Assembly (NCBI GenBank): GCA_009704945.1
Contig: WLDG01000008.1
Span: 1-55,336 of the forward strand
Source of the DNA: Actinomycetota bacterium
GTDB lineage: Bacteria > Actinomycetota > Actinomycetes > Actinomycetales > Microbacteriaceae
Direction of reading: 5' to 3'
Length of the DNA stretch: 55,336 nucleotides
Made by a program: the position numbers and the translations under genes. The notes under the pieces are model-generated. The model saw only the letters and a program-made list of their open reading frames with translations. It was not told the DNA's origin and ran no database searches. This document shows positions 43,797 to 53,982 of the stretch, piece by piece; position 1 is the stretch's first letter; each line of letters starts with the position of its first letter.

Positions 43797-43802
43797 TAAC
43801 CT
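43797..43802 (+). promoter_or_regulatory. -10-like box TAACCT before the penicillin-binding protein gene
   Basis: TAACCT lies seven bases before ATG 43810, which has no ribosome site. The pattern fits a leaderless transcript. Confidence 0.4.
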
Positions 43803-43809
43803 AGAGTCT

Positions 43810-46368
43810 ATGTCGAGCAAGCCAACCTCCTCGACGCTCGGAACCTTCCTAAAGTTTGGGTTTTTGAGCGCTATCGCTGGCCTACTATCCGTGGCGTTAT
43901 TTGCCCCGGCTGTGGCAGTAGCTGGAGTTGCCGCTACCACCGGAATCGCAGCCTTTGAAGGCCTGCCCGATTACATCAAGCCAATCAATGCCTCCCAGGC
44001 CTCAAATGTTTATGCCCTGCGCGAGGGTGAGCCTGAGCTGATTGCAACCTTCTATCACGAAAACCGAGTGGAGATCCCGTTCGAAGAAATGTCTCCTGCC
44101 CTGGTTGATGCCGTGGTGGCAGTTGAAGACCCCCGTTTTTATCAGCACCCGGGTGTTGACGTTATCTCCCTAATCAGAGCAGGTCTAACCAACCTTGCTT
44201 CCTTTGGCGAAGGTCCTGGTGCATCAACTATCACGATGCAGTATGTAAGAAGCTCGCTGGTTGAAGCTGCCAACCTGACCGGTGATGCCGAGGCAATCGC
44301 CGCTGCAACCGAGGTAACAATCCCGAGAAAGCTTCGCGAGATTCGTCTTGCAATCGCGCTCGAGGGACAGGCAACCAAAAAAGAAATTCTTGCTGGATAT
44401 CTGAACCTGGTCTTCCTAGGAAACCAAATCAACGGTGTTGAAACTGCCAGCCAGTACTACTTTGGAATTCCGGCTAGTGACCTAAACATTCCACAAGCTG
44501 CTTACCTAGCTGGAATGCTTAAGTCCCCCAATGACTACAAACCAGATGAAGCAGAAAATCTAGATCGCGGTCTTGGCCGAAGAAATTACGTTATTCAGAG
44601 AATGGCCGACGAGGGTTACCTGACCCAAGAAGAGGCAAATGAATACAAAGATGCTCCAATTCAAACCAATATCACACCGGTTGAAGCAGGTTGTGAGCTA
44701 AACCAAACCACCGCATTTTTCTGTGACTACACAGTCTGGACAATTAGAAACTCACCAGAATTTGGAACAACCGCCGAAGACAGAGAAATGCTACTTCGCC
44801 GCGGTGGCTTAGATATTTACACAACCCTCGACTTAGACATCCAGCAAACTGCCTGGGATGCCACCATGAATGCACTGCCCGCAGACAACGAGTGGGGATT
44901 TGGAACAGCTTCAGTTTCAGTAGAAGTTGGAACCGGTCGCGTGATTGCCATGGCGCAAAACCGTATCTTCAATCAATCCGCTGAACCACCGGTTGGAGAA
45001 ACATCCGTCAACTACAACACCGATCGACCATTTGGTGGATCAAGTGGCTTCCAGCCAGGTTCGACCTACAAACTCTTCACCCTGGCTGAGTGGCTGAAGC
45101 AGGGATACTCACTTGGTGATCACGTAGATGGTCGAGTCCAAACCGGTGAGGACATTGACCTCGATGGTCAGCCGGATCCGGTAAAGATTTGGAACGTCGC
45201 GCAAGACTTCAGCGCAAGCTGTGGTGGCGTGGTTGGTCTGTGGGAGGTTAAGAACTCCGGTACTGACCAAGGCGCAACCATCGACAACATCAGCGTTGGA
45301 AGAGCGGTCATCACATCACAGAACACTGCGTTTGCTGCCATGGCATCGAAACTGGATTTGTGTGCAATTCGCGATACCGCTCAAGCCTTTGGAGTCCAGC
45401 GCGCTGACGGAACTGAGCTTCTTTACTTCCCATCAACCATTCTTGGTACGAATGAAGTTTCTCCATTGAGCATGGCGGCAGCTTATGCAGCTGTATCTAA
45501 CCGAGGCGTTTACTGTTCACCAGTTTCAATTGACAAGGTGATTCTCCGTCGCGATGGCTCCGAGCTACCAGTTCCACAGACCCGCTGTTCACAAGCTGTG
45601 TCAGAAGATGTGGCCCTGGCAATGGTGCAATCACTAAAGCCAGTAATCACCGGAGGAACCGGTGCTGCCTCTAACCCTGGTGGACCAGTGCCACTAGCGG
45701 GTAAGACCGGAACCACCGATAACCGAATTCACACCTGGATGATTGGCTTTTCTTCCGAGGTTGCTACAGCTACCTGGGTTGGTAACGTCTCTGGTCAGGT
45801 CAGGCAGGGCGGCAAGCGAGTAAACGGCAACGAAGTAACTGTTATTCGTCACGTAGTTTGGAAGCAAATCATGCGTGCTGTCAACGCAAAATACGGCGGA
45901 ACTAACTGGCCAGCACCTGATCCAAAATACATTTCAGCACCGTCAATCACCATTCCAGCCGTGAGCGGACTGGATGCGGAACAAGCAAAGGTTCAGCTGA
46001 TGACCGCATCGCTAAGTGGAGCGGTAATGGTCGAGCAGGTTGCATCGCCATTCCCTGCTGGCACAGTTGCCTACACTTCGCCAGCAGCTGGTGAAGCAGT
46101 TCCAAGAGGATCACTAGTGAAGGTTTACATCTCATCAGGTGGCCGACTAACAGTTCCAGATGTTCGAGGAATGACTGTTGAGCAGGCATACGCTGCGCTG
46201 CAGCAGCTTGGATTGTTTGGAACGCTTCCGCAACCAAGTCAGACCTCACTGCTAAATAAGTGTGACCCGAATCTTCCCAAGGATTCTGTCTATTCCACTC
46301 AGCCGGGTCCCGGTGAGGCAGTACTTCCAGCATCAGCCGTCATAGTCCTACCAAATAAATGTCGCTAG
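43810..46368 (+). CDS. Bifunctional penicillin-binding protein with C-terminal PASTA domains
   Basis: Class A PBP, 852 residues, which polymerises and cross-links peptidoglycan. One N-terminal membrane helix (about 15-40). The transglycosylase domain has catalytic Glu106 in AVEDPRFYQHPG. The transpeptidase has Ser418 in STYK, the SQN motif in ITSQNTAF, and KTG near 632. Two PASTA domains follow from about 715 to 850, which may bind muropeptides. Probably a leaderless start (TAACCT, seven bases, ATG). Confidence 0.95.
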   Translation: MSSKPTSSTLGTFLKFGFLSAIAGLLSVALFAPAVAVAGVAATTGIAAFEGLPDYIKPINASQASNVYALREGEPELIATFYHENRVEIPFEEMSPALVDAVVAVEDPRFYQHPGVDVISLIRAGLTNLASFGEGPGASTITMQYVRSSLVEAANLTGDAEAIAAATEVTIPRKLREIRLAIALEGQATKKEILAGYLNLVFLGNQINGVETASQYYFGIPASDLNIPQAAYLAGMLKSPNDYKPDEAENLDRGLGRRNYVIQRMADEGYLTQEEANEYKDAPIQTNITPVEAGCELNQTTAFFCDYTVWTIRNSPEFGTTAEDREMLLRRGGLDIYTTLDLDIQQTAWDATMNALPADNEWGFGTASVSVEVGTGRVIAMAQNRIFNQSAEPPVGETSVNYNTDRPFGGSSGFQPGSTYKLFTLAEWLKQGYSLGDHVDGRVQTGEDIDLDGQPDPVKIWNVAQDFSASCGGVVGLWEVKNSGTDQGATIDNISVGRAVITSQNTAFAAMASKLDLCAIRDTAQAFGVQRADGTELLYFPSTILGTNEVSPLSMAAAYAAVSNRGVYCSPVSIDKVILRRDGSELPVPQTRCSQAVSEDVALAMVQSLKPVITGGTGAASNPGGPVPLAGKTGTTDNRIHTWMIGFSSEVATATWVGNVSGQVRQGGKRVNGNEVTVIRHVVWKQIMRAVNAKYGGTNWPAPDPKYISAPSITIPAVSGLDAEQAKVQLMTASLSGAVMVEQVASPFPAGTVAYTSPAAGEAVPRGSLVKVYISSGGRLTVPDVRGMTVEQAYAALQQLGLFGTLPQPSQTSLLNKCDPNLPKDSVYSTQPGPGEAVLPASAVIVLPNKCR

Positions 46369-47150
46369 CGAATAACGCCGGACCTTTTCTACTTCGCGAG
46401 GAAATTGTTCAGGGAACAGGACTTAATCTAAGAGTTCTTCACATCTCTGATATTCACTTTGCTCCTAGCCACAAAAACAAAGCTGGGTTCTTGCGAGAAC
46501 TTGCTCAGCTGAAGCCAGATTTGGTTGTGAACACCGGCGACAACCTTGGACACTCTCAAGCAATCAATCCATTGCTGCAAGCATTGGAGCCACTGCTGGA
46601 ATTTCCAGGAGTATTCGTAAACGGAAGTAACGACTACTCCTCACCCAAACTAACCAACCCGCTTCGCTATTTGATGGGTCCGTCCAAGGTTGAATCCAGA
46701 GCGCGTGATCTTGATACTCCCAGAATGCTCAGGGAATTTGAGAATGCTGGCTGGCTGAATCTAAACAATCAAACTGGGCAACTGAGAATTAAAGATCAAG
46801 TAATTGACTTTGTTGGGGTTGATGATCCACACCTGAATCTTGACAAGACCCCAAAAATTCAATCTTCAAACCTAATCGCCGTGGCACATGCTCCATATCT
46901 AAGAGTGCTAGATAGCTTTGCTGATCTATCAGCCAAGATGATTTTTGCAGGTCACACTCATGGCGGTCAGATCTGCCTTCCAGGCTCAAGAGCGCTTGTT
47001 ACAAACTGCGATCTTCCGACCAAGCAGGCGCAAGGACTAAGCAAGTACAAAGACAGTTGGCTGCATGTTTCAGCCGGGTTAGGTGCCAACATTTACACGC
47101 CTGTGAGAGTTTTCTGCCCACCCTCAGCAACGCTTTTGACTATTAGCTAG
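46359..47150 (+). CDS. Calcineurin-like metallophosphoesterase
   Basis: 263 residues. Metal motifs are SDIHFAP near 31-37, NTGDNLGH near 59-66, NGSNDY in place of the usual GNHD, and GHTHGGQ near the C-terminus. The family cleaves phosphoesters; the substrate here is unknown. The first 20 residues are weakly conserved, so the start is uncertain. It overlaps the end of the PBP gene by 10 bases and the end of asd (other strand) by 4. Confidence 0.88.
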   Translation: MSLANNAGPFLLREEIVQGTGLNLRVLHISDIHFAPSHKNKAGFLRELAQLKPDLVVNTGDNLGHSQAINPLLQALEPLLEFPGVFVNGSNDYSSPKLTNPLRYLMGPSKVESRARDLDTPRMLREFENAGWLNLNNQTGQLRIKDQVIDFVGVDDPHLNLDKTPKIQSSNLIAVAHAPYLRVLDSFADLSAKMIFAGHTHGGQICLPGSRALVTNCDLPTKQAQGLSKYKDSWLHVSAGLGANIYTPVRVFCPPSATLLTIS

Positions 47151-48211
47151 GCCAGTTCTTTCGCAACTAGCTCAGCAATTTCATAAGTGTTTAGCGCAGC
47201 ACCTTTTCGAAGGTTGTCACCAACCACGAACATGTCCAGAGTCTTTGGGAAATCCATCGACTGACGCATTCTTCCGACGTAAGTTGGATCCTGTCCTGCA
47301 ACAAAAGCAGGAGTTGGGAAAATACCCTTCTCAGGCTCATCCATCAGAACAACTGTTGGCTGCTTTTCAAGCTCCGCCTTCGCTTGTTCAACTGTGATGT
47401 CGTTAGCAAAAGTTGCGTGGACTGCAAGAGAGTGGCTAACCTGCACCGGCACGCGAACGCAAGTAGCGGCAACTTTGAGATCCTTGATGCCAAGAATCTT
47501 TCTTGATTCATTGCGAACCTTCAGTTCTTCGGAAGTGTGGCCGCCCTCTTTGACAGAGCCAGCTAGTGGAATCACATTGAGTGCGATTGGGGTTGGCCAA
47601 GGAGAGTCTGAAGAATTCAATCCCTGCTGCTTGAGAGTCTTTGCAACAGTGTCTGAGGCAAGCCCTGCTTCTGCGTTGGTTGCCACTGCAGCAGTTTCCT
47701 TTTTCAGCTGTTCAATGCCTGATGATCCCGCTCCAGAAACAGCTTGATAGCTGGCAACCACCAGCTCGGTCAGTTGCCACTTTTTGTGCAGTGCCCCGAG
47801 TGCAGCCATCATGGTCAAAGTGGTGCAGTTTGGATTAGCAATAATGCCCTTTGGTCTGCTCTTTGCCATTTCCGGGTTTACCTCTGGCACAACCAGTGGA
47901 ACTTCCGGATCCATTCGGAAGGCAGCTGAGTTATCAACCACTACAACACCCTTGGCAGCGGCAATTGGTCCCCACTCAGCAGAGATCTCGTCCGGCACAT
48001 CAAACATCGCAATATCAATGCCATCAAATGCCTCTGGCGAGAGAGCTACTACGGTTAGTTCTTTGCCATTGACAGCAATCTTCTTGCCAGCTGAGCGAGC
48101 TGATGCAATCAGGCGAATTTCACCCCAAATGTTTTCACGGTTATTGATGATGTCGATCATCACAGTGCCAACAGCACCGGTTGCGCCAACTAGAGCAAGA
48201 TTTGGCTTCAT
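47147..48211 (-). CDS. asd: Aspartate-semialdehyde dehydrogenase
   Basis: Reduces aspartyl phosphate to aspartate semialdehyde, a branch point to lysine/diaminopimelate, threonine and methionine. 354 residues. NADP motif GATGAVG at 9-15, and catalytic Cys129 in [14 protein letters not shown]. It follows lysC by 2 bases, so the first two steps of the pathway are cotranscribed. Confidence 0.96.
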   Translation of the reverse strand: MKPNLALVGATGAVGTVMIDIINNRENIWGEIRLIASARSAGKKIAVNGKELTVVALSPEAFDGIDIAMFDVPDEISAEWGPIAAAKGVVVVDNSAAFRMDPEVPLVVPEVNPEMAKSRPKGIIANPNCTTLTMMAALGALHKKWQLTELVVASYQAVSGAGSSGIEQLKKETAAVATNAEAGLASDTVAKTLKQQGLNSSDSPWPTPIALNVIPLAGSVKEGGHTSEELKVRNESRKILGIKDLKVAATCVRVPVQVSHSLAVHATFANDITVEQAKAELEKQPTVVLMDEPEKGIFPTPAFVAGQDPTYVGRMRQSMDFPKTLDMFVVGDNLRKGAALNTYEIAELVAKELA

Positions 48212-48213
48212 AA

Positions 48214-48732
48214 TTAGCGACCCGTTCCTGCGTAGATAACCGCAGTTTCTGTTGCATCCAATTCAAAGGCTGTGTGGACAATTCGAGTAGCTTCCTTAAG
48301 CTGATCGGCTCTGGTTACGACTGAGATTCGAATCTCAGAGGTAGAGATCATTTCTATGTTGATTCCTGCCTTCGCCAGTGCTCCAAAGAGCTTTGCACTC
48401 ACCCCGGAAGAGGTCTTCATGCCCGCTCCAACAATTGACAGCTTGCCAATTTCGTCGTCATAGCTCACTGACTGGAAACCAATGTCGCCCTGTTTTGCCT
48501 TGAGCGCTTCAACAGCTTTGTGGCGATCGTTGTGCGGAAGAGTAAAGGAGATATCGCTTAGGTGATTCTCAGTGGTTGACACGTTCTGGACGATCATGTC
48601 AATGTTCGCACCAGCCTCAGCCACGGCCTGGAAAATCTCAGCAGCCTTACCAGGTCTGTCAGGAACACCGATCACGGTGACCTTCGACTGTGTGCTGTCA
48701 GCTGCTACTCCGGAGACTACTGGCTCTTCCAT
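48214..48732 (-). CDS. lysC: Aspartate kinase beta subunit (internal start)
   Basis: ATG 48732 is in frame with lysC, at residue 251. The sequence before it has GAGGGAG followed by five bases, a strong ribosome site. It would give 172 residues covering both ACT domains. In Corynebacterium glutamicum and Bacillus, lysC makes a similar C-terminal beta chain of about this size from an internal start, and the enzyme is alpha2beta2. I infer the same here. Confidence 0.7.
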   Translation of the reverse strand: MEEPVVSGVAADSTQSKVTVIGVPDRPGKAAEIFQAVAEAGANIDMIVQNVSTTENHLSDISFTLPHNDRHKAVEALKAKQGDIGFQSVSYDDEIGKLSIVGAGMKTSSGVSAKLFGALAKAGINIEMISTSEIRISVVTRADQLKEATRIVHTAFELDATETAVIYAGTGR

Positions 48733-49482
48733 TTCTTCTCCCTCTTTGGTGGTGTAAACAAGTGTGCCTGGATCAGCACTAAAAGTTGATCGAACTCTCA
48801 GCGGAACTCGATGCCTGCGAGCAAACTCAACTGCTCTGATGTAAAGAATCTTTGCTCCTGATGATGAGAGCTCCAGCATTGAATCCAGATCAATCTGAGC
48901 AAGCTTCCGAGCTCTTGGAACGATTCTTGGATCTGCGGTGTAAACGCCATCAACGTCAGAGTAAATCTCGCAAATATCTGCCTTCAGAGCTGCCGCTAGA
49001 GCAACGGCCGTAGTGTCCGAGCCACCTCGACCCAAAGTAGTTGTGTCACCATTTTCAAAACTAAATCCCTGGAATCCAGCAACAACTACTACGTTGCCAT
49101 CTTTTAAAGCATCTTGAATACGCTTCGGGTCAATCTTCCAAATTCTCGCGCTGCCATGCTCGGAGTCTGTTGAGATGCCGGCTTGGAAACCAGTGAAAGA
49201 CATTGCCTTGAGTCCCTGGTCTTTGATTGCCATCGCCAGCAGCGCCATAGAGATTCGCTCACCAGCGGTCAGCAGGATATCCATCTCACGATTACCACCA
49301 ACATCGGTAGTGACAGAGTTGGCCAGATCGATTAGCTCATCGGTAGTGTCACCCATTGCAGAAACCACCACGACAACCTGGTTGCCCTGGGCTTGAGTTG
49401 CGATTACGCGCGCAGCAACATGCTTGATCTTCTCGGCGTCAGAGACCGAGGATCCACCATATTTCTGAACAACTAACGCCAA
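48214..49482 (-). CDS. lysC: Aspartate kinase (alpha subunit)
   Basis: First step of the aspartate family pathway. 422 residues. N-terminal KYGGSSVSD at 8-16 and kinase domain to about 245, then two ACT domains for feedback control. TTG 49482 has AGGAG seven bases upstream. An internal ATG at 48732 with its own ribosome site probably yields a separate beta subunit; see that entry. Confidence 0.96.
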   Translation of the reverse strand: MALVVQKYGGSSVSDAEKIKHVAARVIATQAQGNQVVVVVSAMGDTTDELIDLANSVTTDVGGNREMDILLTAGERISMALLAMAIKDQGLKAMSFTGFQAGISTDSEHGSARIWKIDPKRIQDALKDGNVVVVAGFQGFSFENGDTTTLGRGGSDTTAVALAAALKADICEIYSDVDGVYTADPRIVPRARKLAQIDLDSMLELSSSGAKILYIRAVEFARRHRVPLRVRSTFSADPGTLVYTTKEGEEMEEPVVSGVAADSTQSKVTVIGVPDRPGKAAEIFQAVAEAGANIDMIVQNVSTTENHLSDISFTLPHNDRHKAVEALKAKQGDIGFQSVSYDDEIGKLSIVGAGMKTSSGVSAKLFGALAKAGINIEMISTSEIRISVVTRADQLKEATRIVHTAFELDATETAVIYAGTGR

Positions 49483-49534
49483 CTAAGAACTCCTAAGGGG
49501 ATTGATGCAGGCGACGGCGCCTTAGGGGAAAAGT

Positions 49535-50131
49535 CTAGTTGACCCTTCTGCGGCCCTCAAAGGCGCGGCCCAAAGTCATATCATCCGCATATTCCAGGTC
49601 TCCACCCACCGGCAGACCAGAGGCAAGCTTGGTGATGCTGATTTCAAGCGGGGAGAGCATGCGAATTAGATAGGTGGCTGTTGCTTCACCTTCCAGATTT
49701 GGATTGGTGGCAATAATGACCTCGCGAATATTTGGATCTGCCAGGCGTTTCATCAGCTGCTTGATTCTTAGTTGGTCTGGACCAATTCCTGCAATTGGAG
49801 AAATTGCCCCACCCAGCACGTGATACAGACCACGAAACTCACGGGTTCTCTCGATAGCCGCAATGTCCTTGGAATCTTCCACGACACAAACCAAGCCTTG
49901 ATCACGCTTTTGATCAGCACAGATAAAGCACTTCTCATTTTCCGAGACGTTTCCACATGTCTCGCAGAAGCGGACCTTGAGCTTCACTTCTTGCAAAACC
50001 TCTGCCAGCTTCATCGCAACATCTGTTTCGGCTTCGATCAGGTAAAAAGCAATTCTCTGAGCGCTCTTTGGACCAACTCCCGGCAAGCGACCAAGTTCAT
50101 CAATTAGTTGCTGGAGGGCACCTTCATACAT
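49535..50131 (-). CDS. recR: Recombination protein RecR
   Basis: Acts with RecF and RecO in single-strand gap repair. 198 residues. Helix-hairpin-helix [11 protein letters not shown] at 16-26, zinc cysteines C56, C59, C68, C71, and a Toprim domain from about 80 with CVVEDSKD. It overlaps the dnaX stop by one base (TAATG). Confidence 0.96.
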   Translation of the reverse strand: MYEGALQQLIDELGRLPGVGPKSAQRIAFYLIEAETDVAMKLAEVLQEVKLKVRFCETCGNVSENEKCFICADQKRDQGLVCVVEDSKDIAAIERTREFRGLYHVLGGAISPIAGIGPDQLRIKQLMKRLADPNIREVIIATNPNLEGEATATYLIRMLSPLEISITKLASGLPVGGDLEYADDMTLGRAFEGRRRVN

Positions 50132-51792
50132 TATTTCTGGCCCTTGATTGGTTTAGCCCCGAGCACCTCGCGAAGAATAAACTCACCGGTTCTTGGATCG
50201 GTTGTTTCAATCGGTTCAGTCTTTAGCTCTTCGTGCTCTTCTTCTTCAGAAAACTCATCGTCATTTGATTCAATTACTGGCGCGCTGGCAACCTTGGATG
50301 GAACATCGGCAACTTTCGCCCGATACTTGACGCTAACACCCGTCATGTCTCTAATTACACTTCTCAAAACCTCTGCAGCACCACCGGCATTTCGGAATGC
50401 TTCCACGTCCTTTTGAGACTGGAATAGCAAGGTGAGAACCTCGTCGTTGTAATCAACAACTTTGGATGTGAAGGCAACAGCCCAGGCAGATCTCGACTGC
50501 TTGGAGAGAGTCTCCAGAATTATTTGCCAGTTTGCTTTGAAGAAAGAGATAGTCACATCACCAGCGGCGGCTTTTTTCACCGGCTCCGCGGCTACTGGCT
50601 TTGCTTCAGTCTTCTTCGCTTCCATTACTGGTTTCGCTCCTGATGCAGCAGGTTCAGCCGCTGGAACTTCGCGCATGACTACCTTGGCTTGAGCAGCCGG
50701 AGCCAACACACGAGCACAAAGTAGTTCTAGTTGCAACCTTGGATTTGATGCAGCAGATGTATCACTGAGTGCCTTGGCGGTGGCCTCTGCAGTTTGAGTG
50801 AGCGAACCAAGTCCGAATCTGGCTGCCTGAATTGTGAGTTGCTCAAATTGTTCTGGTCCGATTCCGCGAAGAATTGCCTTGGCATCTTGGCCAAGTGAGT
50901 GAACCAGCATGAGATCACGGATGCGCTCAAGTAGATCTTCCAGGAAGCGTCTGGCGTCCTGGCCAGACTGAATAATCTTGTCAACAGCAGTGAAAGCCTT
51001 GGCCGCATCCAGCTCCGCAAAAGCTTCAATCACATCAGCCATCAGGTTGTCATGGGTGAAGCCAAGAAGGTTGATAGACCTCTCATACGCAATCTTTTTG
51101 GTATCGCTGCCAGCTATTAGCTGATCTAACAAGGAAAGAGCATCTCTAACCGAACCACCTGATGCTCTGACCACCATGGGTAAAACACCGTCATCTGCCG
51201 AATAGCCCTCAGACTTCAAAACAGAATCCAAATAGCTCAGCAGCTCAGCTGGTGGCACAAGTCTGAATGGATAGTGATGAGTTCTGGAACGAATTGTCCC
51301 AATAACTTTCTCCGGTTCAGTGGTTGCAAAAATAAACTTCACGTGCGCTGGTGGTTCTTCCACGATCTTCAAAAGCGCATTGAAGCCTTGAGTGGTGACC
51401 ATGTGAGCCTCATCCAAGATGAAGATTTTGTAGCGATCACGAGCCGGCGCAAACACCGCACGCTCTCTAAGGTCTCGAGCATCGTCAACACCATTGTGAG
51501 AAGCAGCATCAATCTCAACAACATCCAATGAACCCGGGCCGCCTTTGGCCAGCTCAATACAGCTTGCACACTTTCCACACGGAGTATCAGTTGGCCCCTC
51601 GGCACAATTCAAGCAGCGAGCAAGAATGCGAGCGGAGGTGGTCTTTCCGCAACCTCTGGGACCAGAGAACAGATAAGCATGGTGAACTCGGTCTGATTTC
51701 AAAGCTGCCCGAAGTGGATCGGTGACCTGAGTTTGCCCGATTAGGTCAGCAAAGTTATCTGGTCGATATCTGCGATAGAGGGCGGTGGTCAC
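50131..51792 (-). CDS. dnaX: DNA polymerase III subunits gamma/tau
   Basis: Clamp-loader ATPase. 553 residues. Walker A GPRGCGKT at 44-51, zinc cysteines near 60-78, the AAA+ core to about 360, then a lysine- and alanine-rich linker and a tau-like tail. GTG 51792 has no ribosome site but TATCCT lies six bases upstream, so the dnaX-recR mRNA is probably leaderless. I see no slippery run that would make a separate gamma form. Confidence 0.96.
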   Translation of the reverse strand: MTTALYRRYRPDNFADLIGQTQVTDPLRAALKSDRVHHAYLFSGPRGCGKTTSARILARCLNCAEGPTDTPCGKCASCIELAKGGPGSLDVVEIDAASHNGVDDARDLRERAVFAPARDRYKIFILDEAHMVTTQGFNALLKIVEEPPAHVKFIFATTEPEKVIGTIRSRTHHYPFRLVPPAELLSYLDSVLKSEGYSADDGVLPMVVRASGGSVRDALSLLDQLIAGSDTKKIAYERSINLLGFTHDNLMADVIEAFAELDAAKAFTAVDKIIQSGQDARRFLEDLLERIRDLMLVHSLGQDAKAILRGIGPEQFEQLTIQAARFGLGSLTQTAEATAKALSDTSAASNPRLQLELLCARVLAPAAQAKVVMREVPAAEPAASGAKPVMEAKKTEAKPVAAEPVKKAAAGDVTISFFKANWQIILETLSKQSRSAWAVAFTSKVVDYNDEVLTLLFQSQKDVEAFRNAGGAAEVLRSVIRDMTGVSVKYRAKVADVPSKVASAPVIESNDDEFSEEEEHEELKTEPIETTDPRTGEFILREVLGAKPIKGQK

Positions 51793-51798
51793 CTGCTA

Positions 51799-51804
51799 AG
51801 GATA
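51799..51804 (-). promoter_or_regulatory. -10 box TATCCT for leaderless dnaX
   Basis: TATCCT on the complement strand, then six bases (TAGCAG), then GTG 51792. Confidence 0.6.
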
Positions 51805-51830
51805 ATCCCATCGGGGACATTAGGAGTTCC

Positions 51831-52280
51831 CTAGGGGATAACTCCCGTCCAGGTAGCGGCGGCCCCTGAGTGGCCTATCACGACAGTCATAGCGATAGCG
51901 CCGATTGAGAGGGAAACTAATGTAAAACCTAGAACTTGATTGAGAAACTTTGGCCAGGACTTTCTCAAGGAATACCCAAGACCAAAACCAACAGCCAATA
52001 CCCAAAGCGCTAGCGGCATCAGCATTTCCCCGTACTCGGAGTGAGGCTGCGGCTCATACATAACTTCAGAGAGAGCTTCGCCCGATTGCTGAGCAATAAA
52101 AATAAATGGGACAGTGGCTACGGTTGCTAGCAGAGCACGGAGTAAATATCTGTCGCGAAGCTTAGAAGAAATAGTGGTAATTATCAGAAAAAGCAAAGCG
52201 ACTGGGAAAAGAGCCACTGCAAAGTGCACAGCTAACGGGTGAAGTGGAAGGTCTCCCAGTGCCAGAAAAAACTCTTCCAA
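51831..52280 (-). CDS. DUF2231-like membrane protein
   Basis: 149 residues with four hydrophobic helices. The opening LPLHPLAVHFAVALFPVA matches the DUF2231 motif with conserved histidines. Those histidines suggest heme or metal binding, but the function is not known. TTG 52280 has AAAGGAG four to five bases upstream. It lies between dnaX and the SRP RNA, all on the same strand. Confidence 0.8.
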   Translation of the reverse strand: MEEFFLALGDLPLHPLAVHFAVALFPVALLFLIITTISSKLRDRYLLRALLATVATVPFIFIAQQSGEALSEVMYEPQPHSEYGEMLMPLALWVLAVGFGLGYSLRKSWPKFLNQVLGFTLVSLSIGAIAMTVVIGHSGAAATWTGVIP

Positions 52281-52326
52281 GGAACTCCTTTAGGTTTCGA
52301 TCAGATTTTATCTTGAAGAGAAGAAA

Positions 52327-52420
52327 GGTGACCCCTCGCGCACCCGTCAGAGCTCAGTTACCCTTGCTACCTTTCGGTCCTGGGGGGTTTAGCCAAGGTG
52401 ATGCCACGCGAGGAGTCACC
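52327..52420 (-). ncRNA. ffs: Signal recognition particle RNA (4.5S-type)
   Basis: On the minus strand a hairpin-shaped RNA of about 95 bases is closed by GGTGACTCCTCGCG with CGCGAGGGGTCACC. Its apical part holds the Ffh-binding motif AGGACCGAAAGGTAGCA with a GAAA tetraloop, characteristic of domain IV. A TAGAAT box at 52424-52429 lies just upstream and a T-rich stretch follows. Exact ends are approximate. It pairs with Ffh to direct membrane proteins to the translocon. Confidence 0.92.
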
Positions 52421-52437
52421 TTGATTCTAAGACTCAA

Positions 52438-53925
52438 TTAGTTTTGTGGGAAACCAAGGTTGATGCCGCCGTGCGAAGGATCTAGCCAACGCGAGGTGAC
52501 AACCTTAGTTTGAGTAAAGAAGCGGAAGCCCTCTTCACCGTGTGCTCTGGAATCTCCAAAAAGCGAGTGCTTCCAACCACCAAATGAGAAGTAGGCAACA
52601 GGAACAGGAATTGGAACATTGATTCCAATCATGCCAACCTCAACCTCGTGCTGGAACCTTCTAGCTGCTCCACCGTCATTAGTGAAAATGGCAGTGCCAT
52701 TTCCAAACTGAGAAGAGTTGATTAGTTGCAAGCCTTCTTCATAGCTCTTTACACGAACCACCGATAACACGGGCCCGAAGATTTCCTCCTGATAAACCTT
52801 GGAAGACGTTGGCACCTTGTCGATCAAGGTTGGTCCAAGCCAGTAGCCATTAGCGTCGCCATCTGGATTTACATCTCTTCCGTCCACCACAATCGATGCA
52901 CCATCCTGCTTAGCGATGTCGATGTAGCTGGCAACCTTGTCTCTATGTTGCTTAGTCACCAGTGGCCCCATGTCACAAGATCTTCTGCCATCGCCAACCT
53001 TGATGGTTGCCATTCTTTCTTTGATCTTGGCAATTAGTGAATCGGCAACTGGTTCAACTGCAACTACCACCGAGATAGCCATGCAGCGCTCTCCTGCTGA
53101 ACCAAAGCCAGCATTCACAGCGGAGTCAGCTACCAAATCTAAATCAGCATCTGGCAAAACCAGCATGTGGTTCTTCGCTCCGCCTAATGCTTGAACTCGC
53201 TTGCCGTTCTTGGCTGATGTTTCATAGATGTATTGAGCAATTGGAGTTGAGCCAACAAAAGATATTGATTTCACAAGTGAGGGATTCAGCAGGCCATCAA
53301 CTGCCACCTTGTCGCCGTGAACAACATTGAAGACACCATCTGGAAGACCCGCTTCTTTCAAAAGTGCAGCTGTCCACATCGCACTCGATGGATCTTTCTC
53401 ACTTGGCTTAACCACCACCGTGTTGCCGGCAGCAATTGCCACCGGGAAAAACCACATCGGAACCATCGCTGGGAAGTTGAAAGGGCTAATGATTCCAACC
53501 ACACCGAGTGGCTGTTTCATTGAGTAAACATCGATTGAGGTTGAAGCATTTTCTGAATACTCGCCCTTGAGCAGGTGAGGCAGACCGCAGGCAAAGTCAA
53601 CCACTTCCAAACCCCGGTTGATTTCTCCCAAAGCATCCGAAATCACCTTGCCGTGTTCTGTGGTGATGATTTCAGCAAGCTCTCCCTTGCGCTGCTCGAG
53701 CAGCTCCCGGAATCGGAACATGATGGAAGACCGCTTAGCTAGCGAAGTCTCTTTCCACGCAGGGAAGGCGGCTTGGGCTGCTTTTACTGCTACAGCTATA
53801 TCTGTATCTTCGGCAAAGGCAACCTCTGCTATTTGTTGACCAATTGCTGGGTTATAAACCTCACCACGGCGAGCGCCGGTGCCTTTGTTTTCCGAACCAT
53901 TAATCCAGTGGGAAATGAGCTTCAT
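52438..53925 (-). CDS. mmsA: CoA-acylating methylmalonate-semialdehyde dehydrogenase
   Basis: Oxidises methylmalonate semialdehyde to propionyl-CoA, or malonate semialdehyde to acetyl-CoA, in valine, inositol or beta-alanine breakdown. 495 residues in the aldehyde dehydrogenase superfamily. The catalytic Cys is in GSAGERCMAISVV, preceded by ALGGAKNHM as in MmsA rather than ordinary ALDHs. GAGGT lies before ATG 53925. No other valine or inositol genes are nearby. Confidence 0.93.
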   Translation of the reverse strand: MKLISHWINGSENKGTGARRGEVYNPAIGQQIAEVAFAEDTDIAVAVKAAQAAFPAWKETSLAKRSSIMFRFRELLEQRKGELAEIITTEHGKVISDALGEINRGLEVVDFACGLPHLLKGEYSENASTSIDVYSMKQPLGVVGIISPFNFPAMVPMWFFPVAIAAGNTVVVKPSEKDPSSAMWTAALLKEAGLPDGVFNVVHGDKVAVDGLLNPSLVKSISFVGSTPIAQYIYETSAKNGKRVQALGGAKNHMLVLPDADLDLVADSAVNAGFGSAGERCMAISVVVAVEPVADSLIAKIKERMATIKVGDGRRSCDMGPLVTKQHRDKVASYIDIAKQDGASIVVDGRDVNPDGDANGYWLGPTLIDKVPTSSKVYQEEIFGPVLSVVRVKSYEEGLQLINSSQFGNGTAIFTNDGGAARRFQHEVEVGMIGINVPIPVPVAYFSFGGWKHSLFGDSRAHGEEGFRFFTQTKVVTSRWLDPSHGGINLGFPQN

Positions 53926-53982
53926 TTTCTACCTCTTCCTAGAAAAGACTACTCTTAGCCAGAAGGCCAAAAGAGGGGCAGC

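Noticed and set aside
46359-47150. Phosphoesterase inactivated by NGSND in place of GNHD.
   Set aside because: The other metal motifs are intact and this variant appears in related proteins as far as I recall; loss of activity is not supported.
50131-51792. Programmed frameshift in dnaX to make gamma.
   Set aside because: No A/T-rich slippery heptamer with a downstream stem was seen; only tau-like product is expected.
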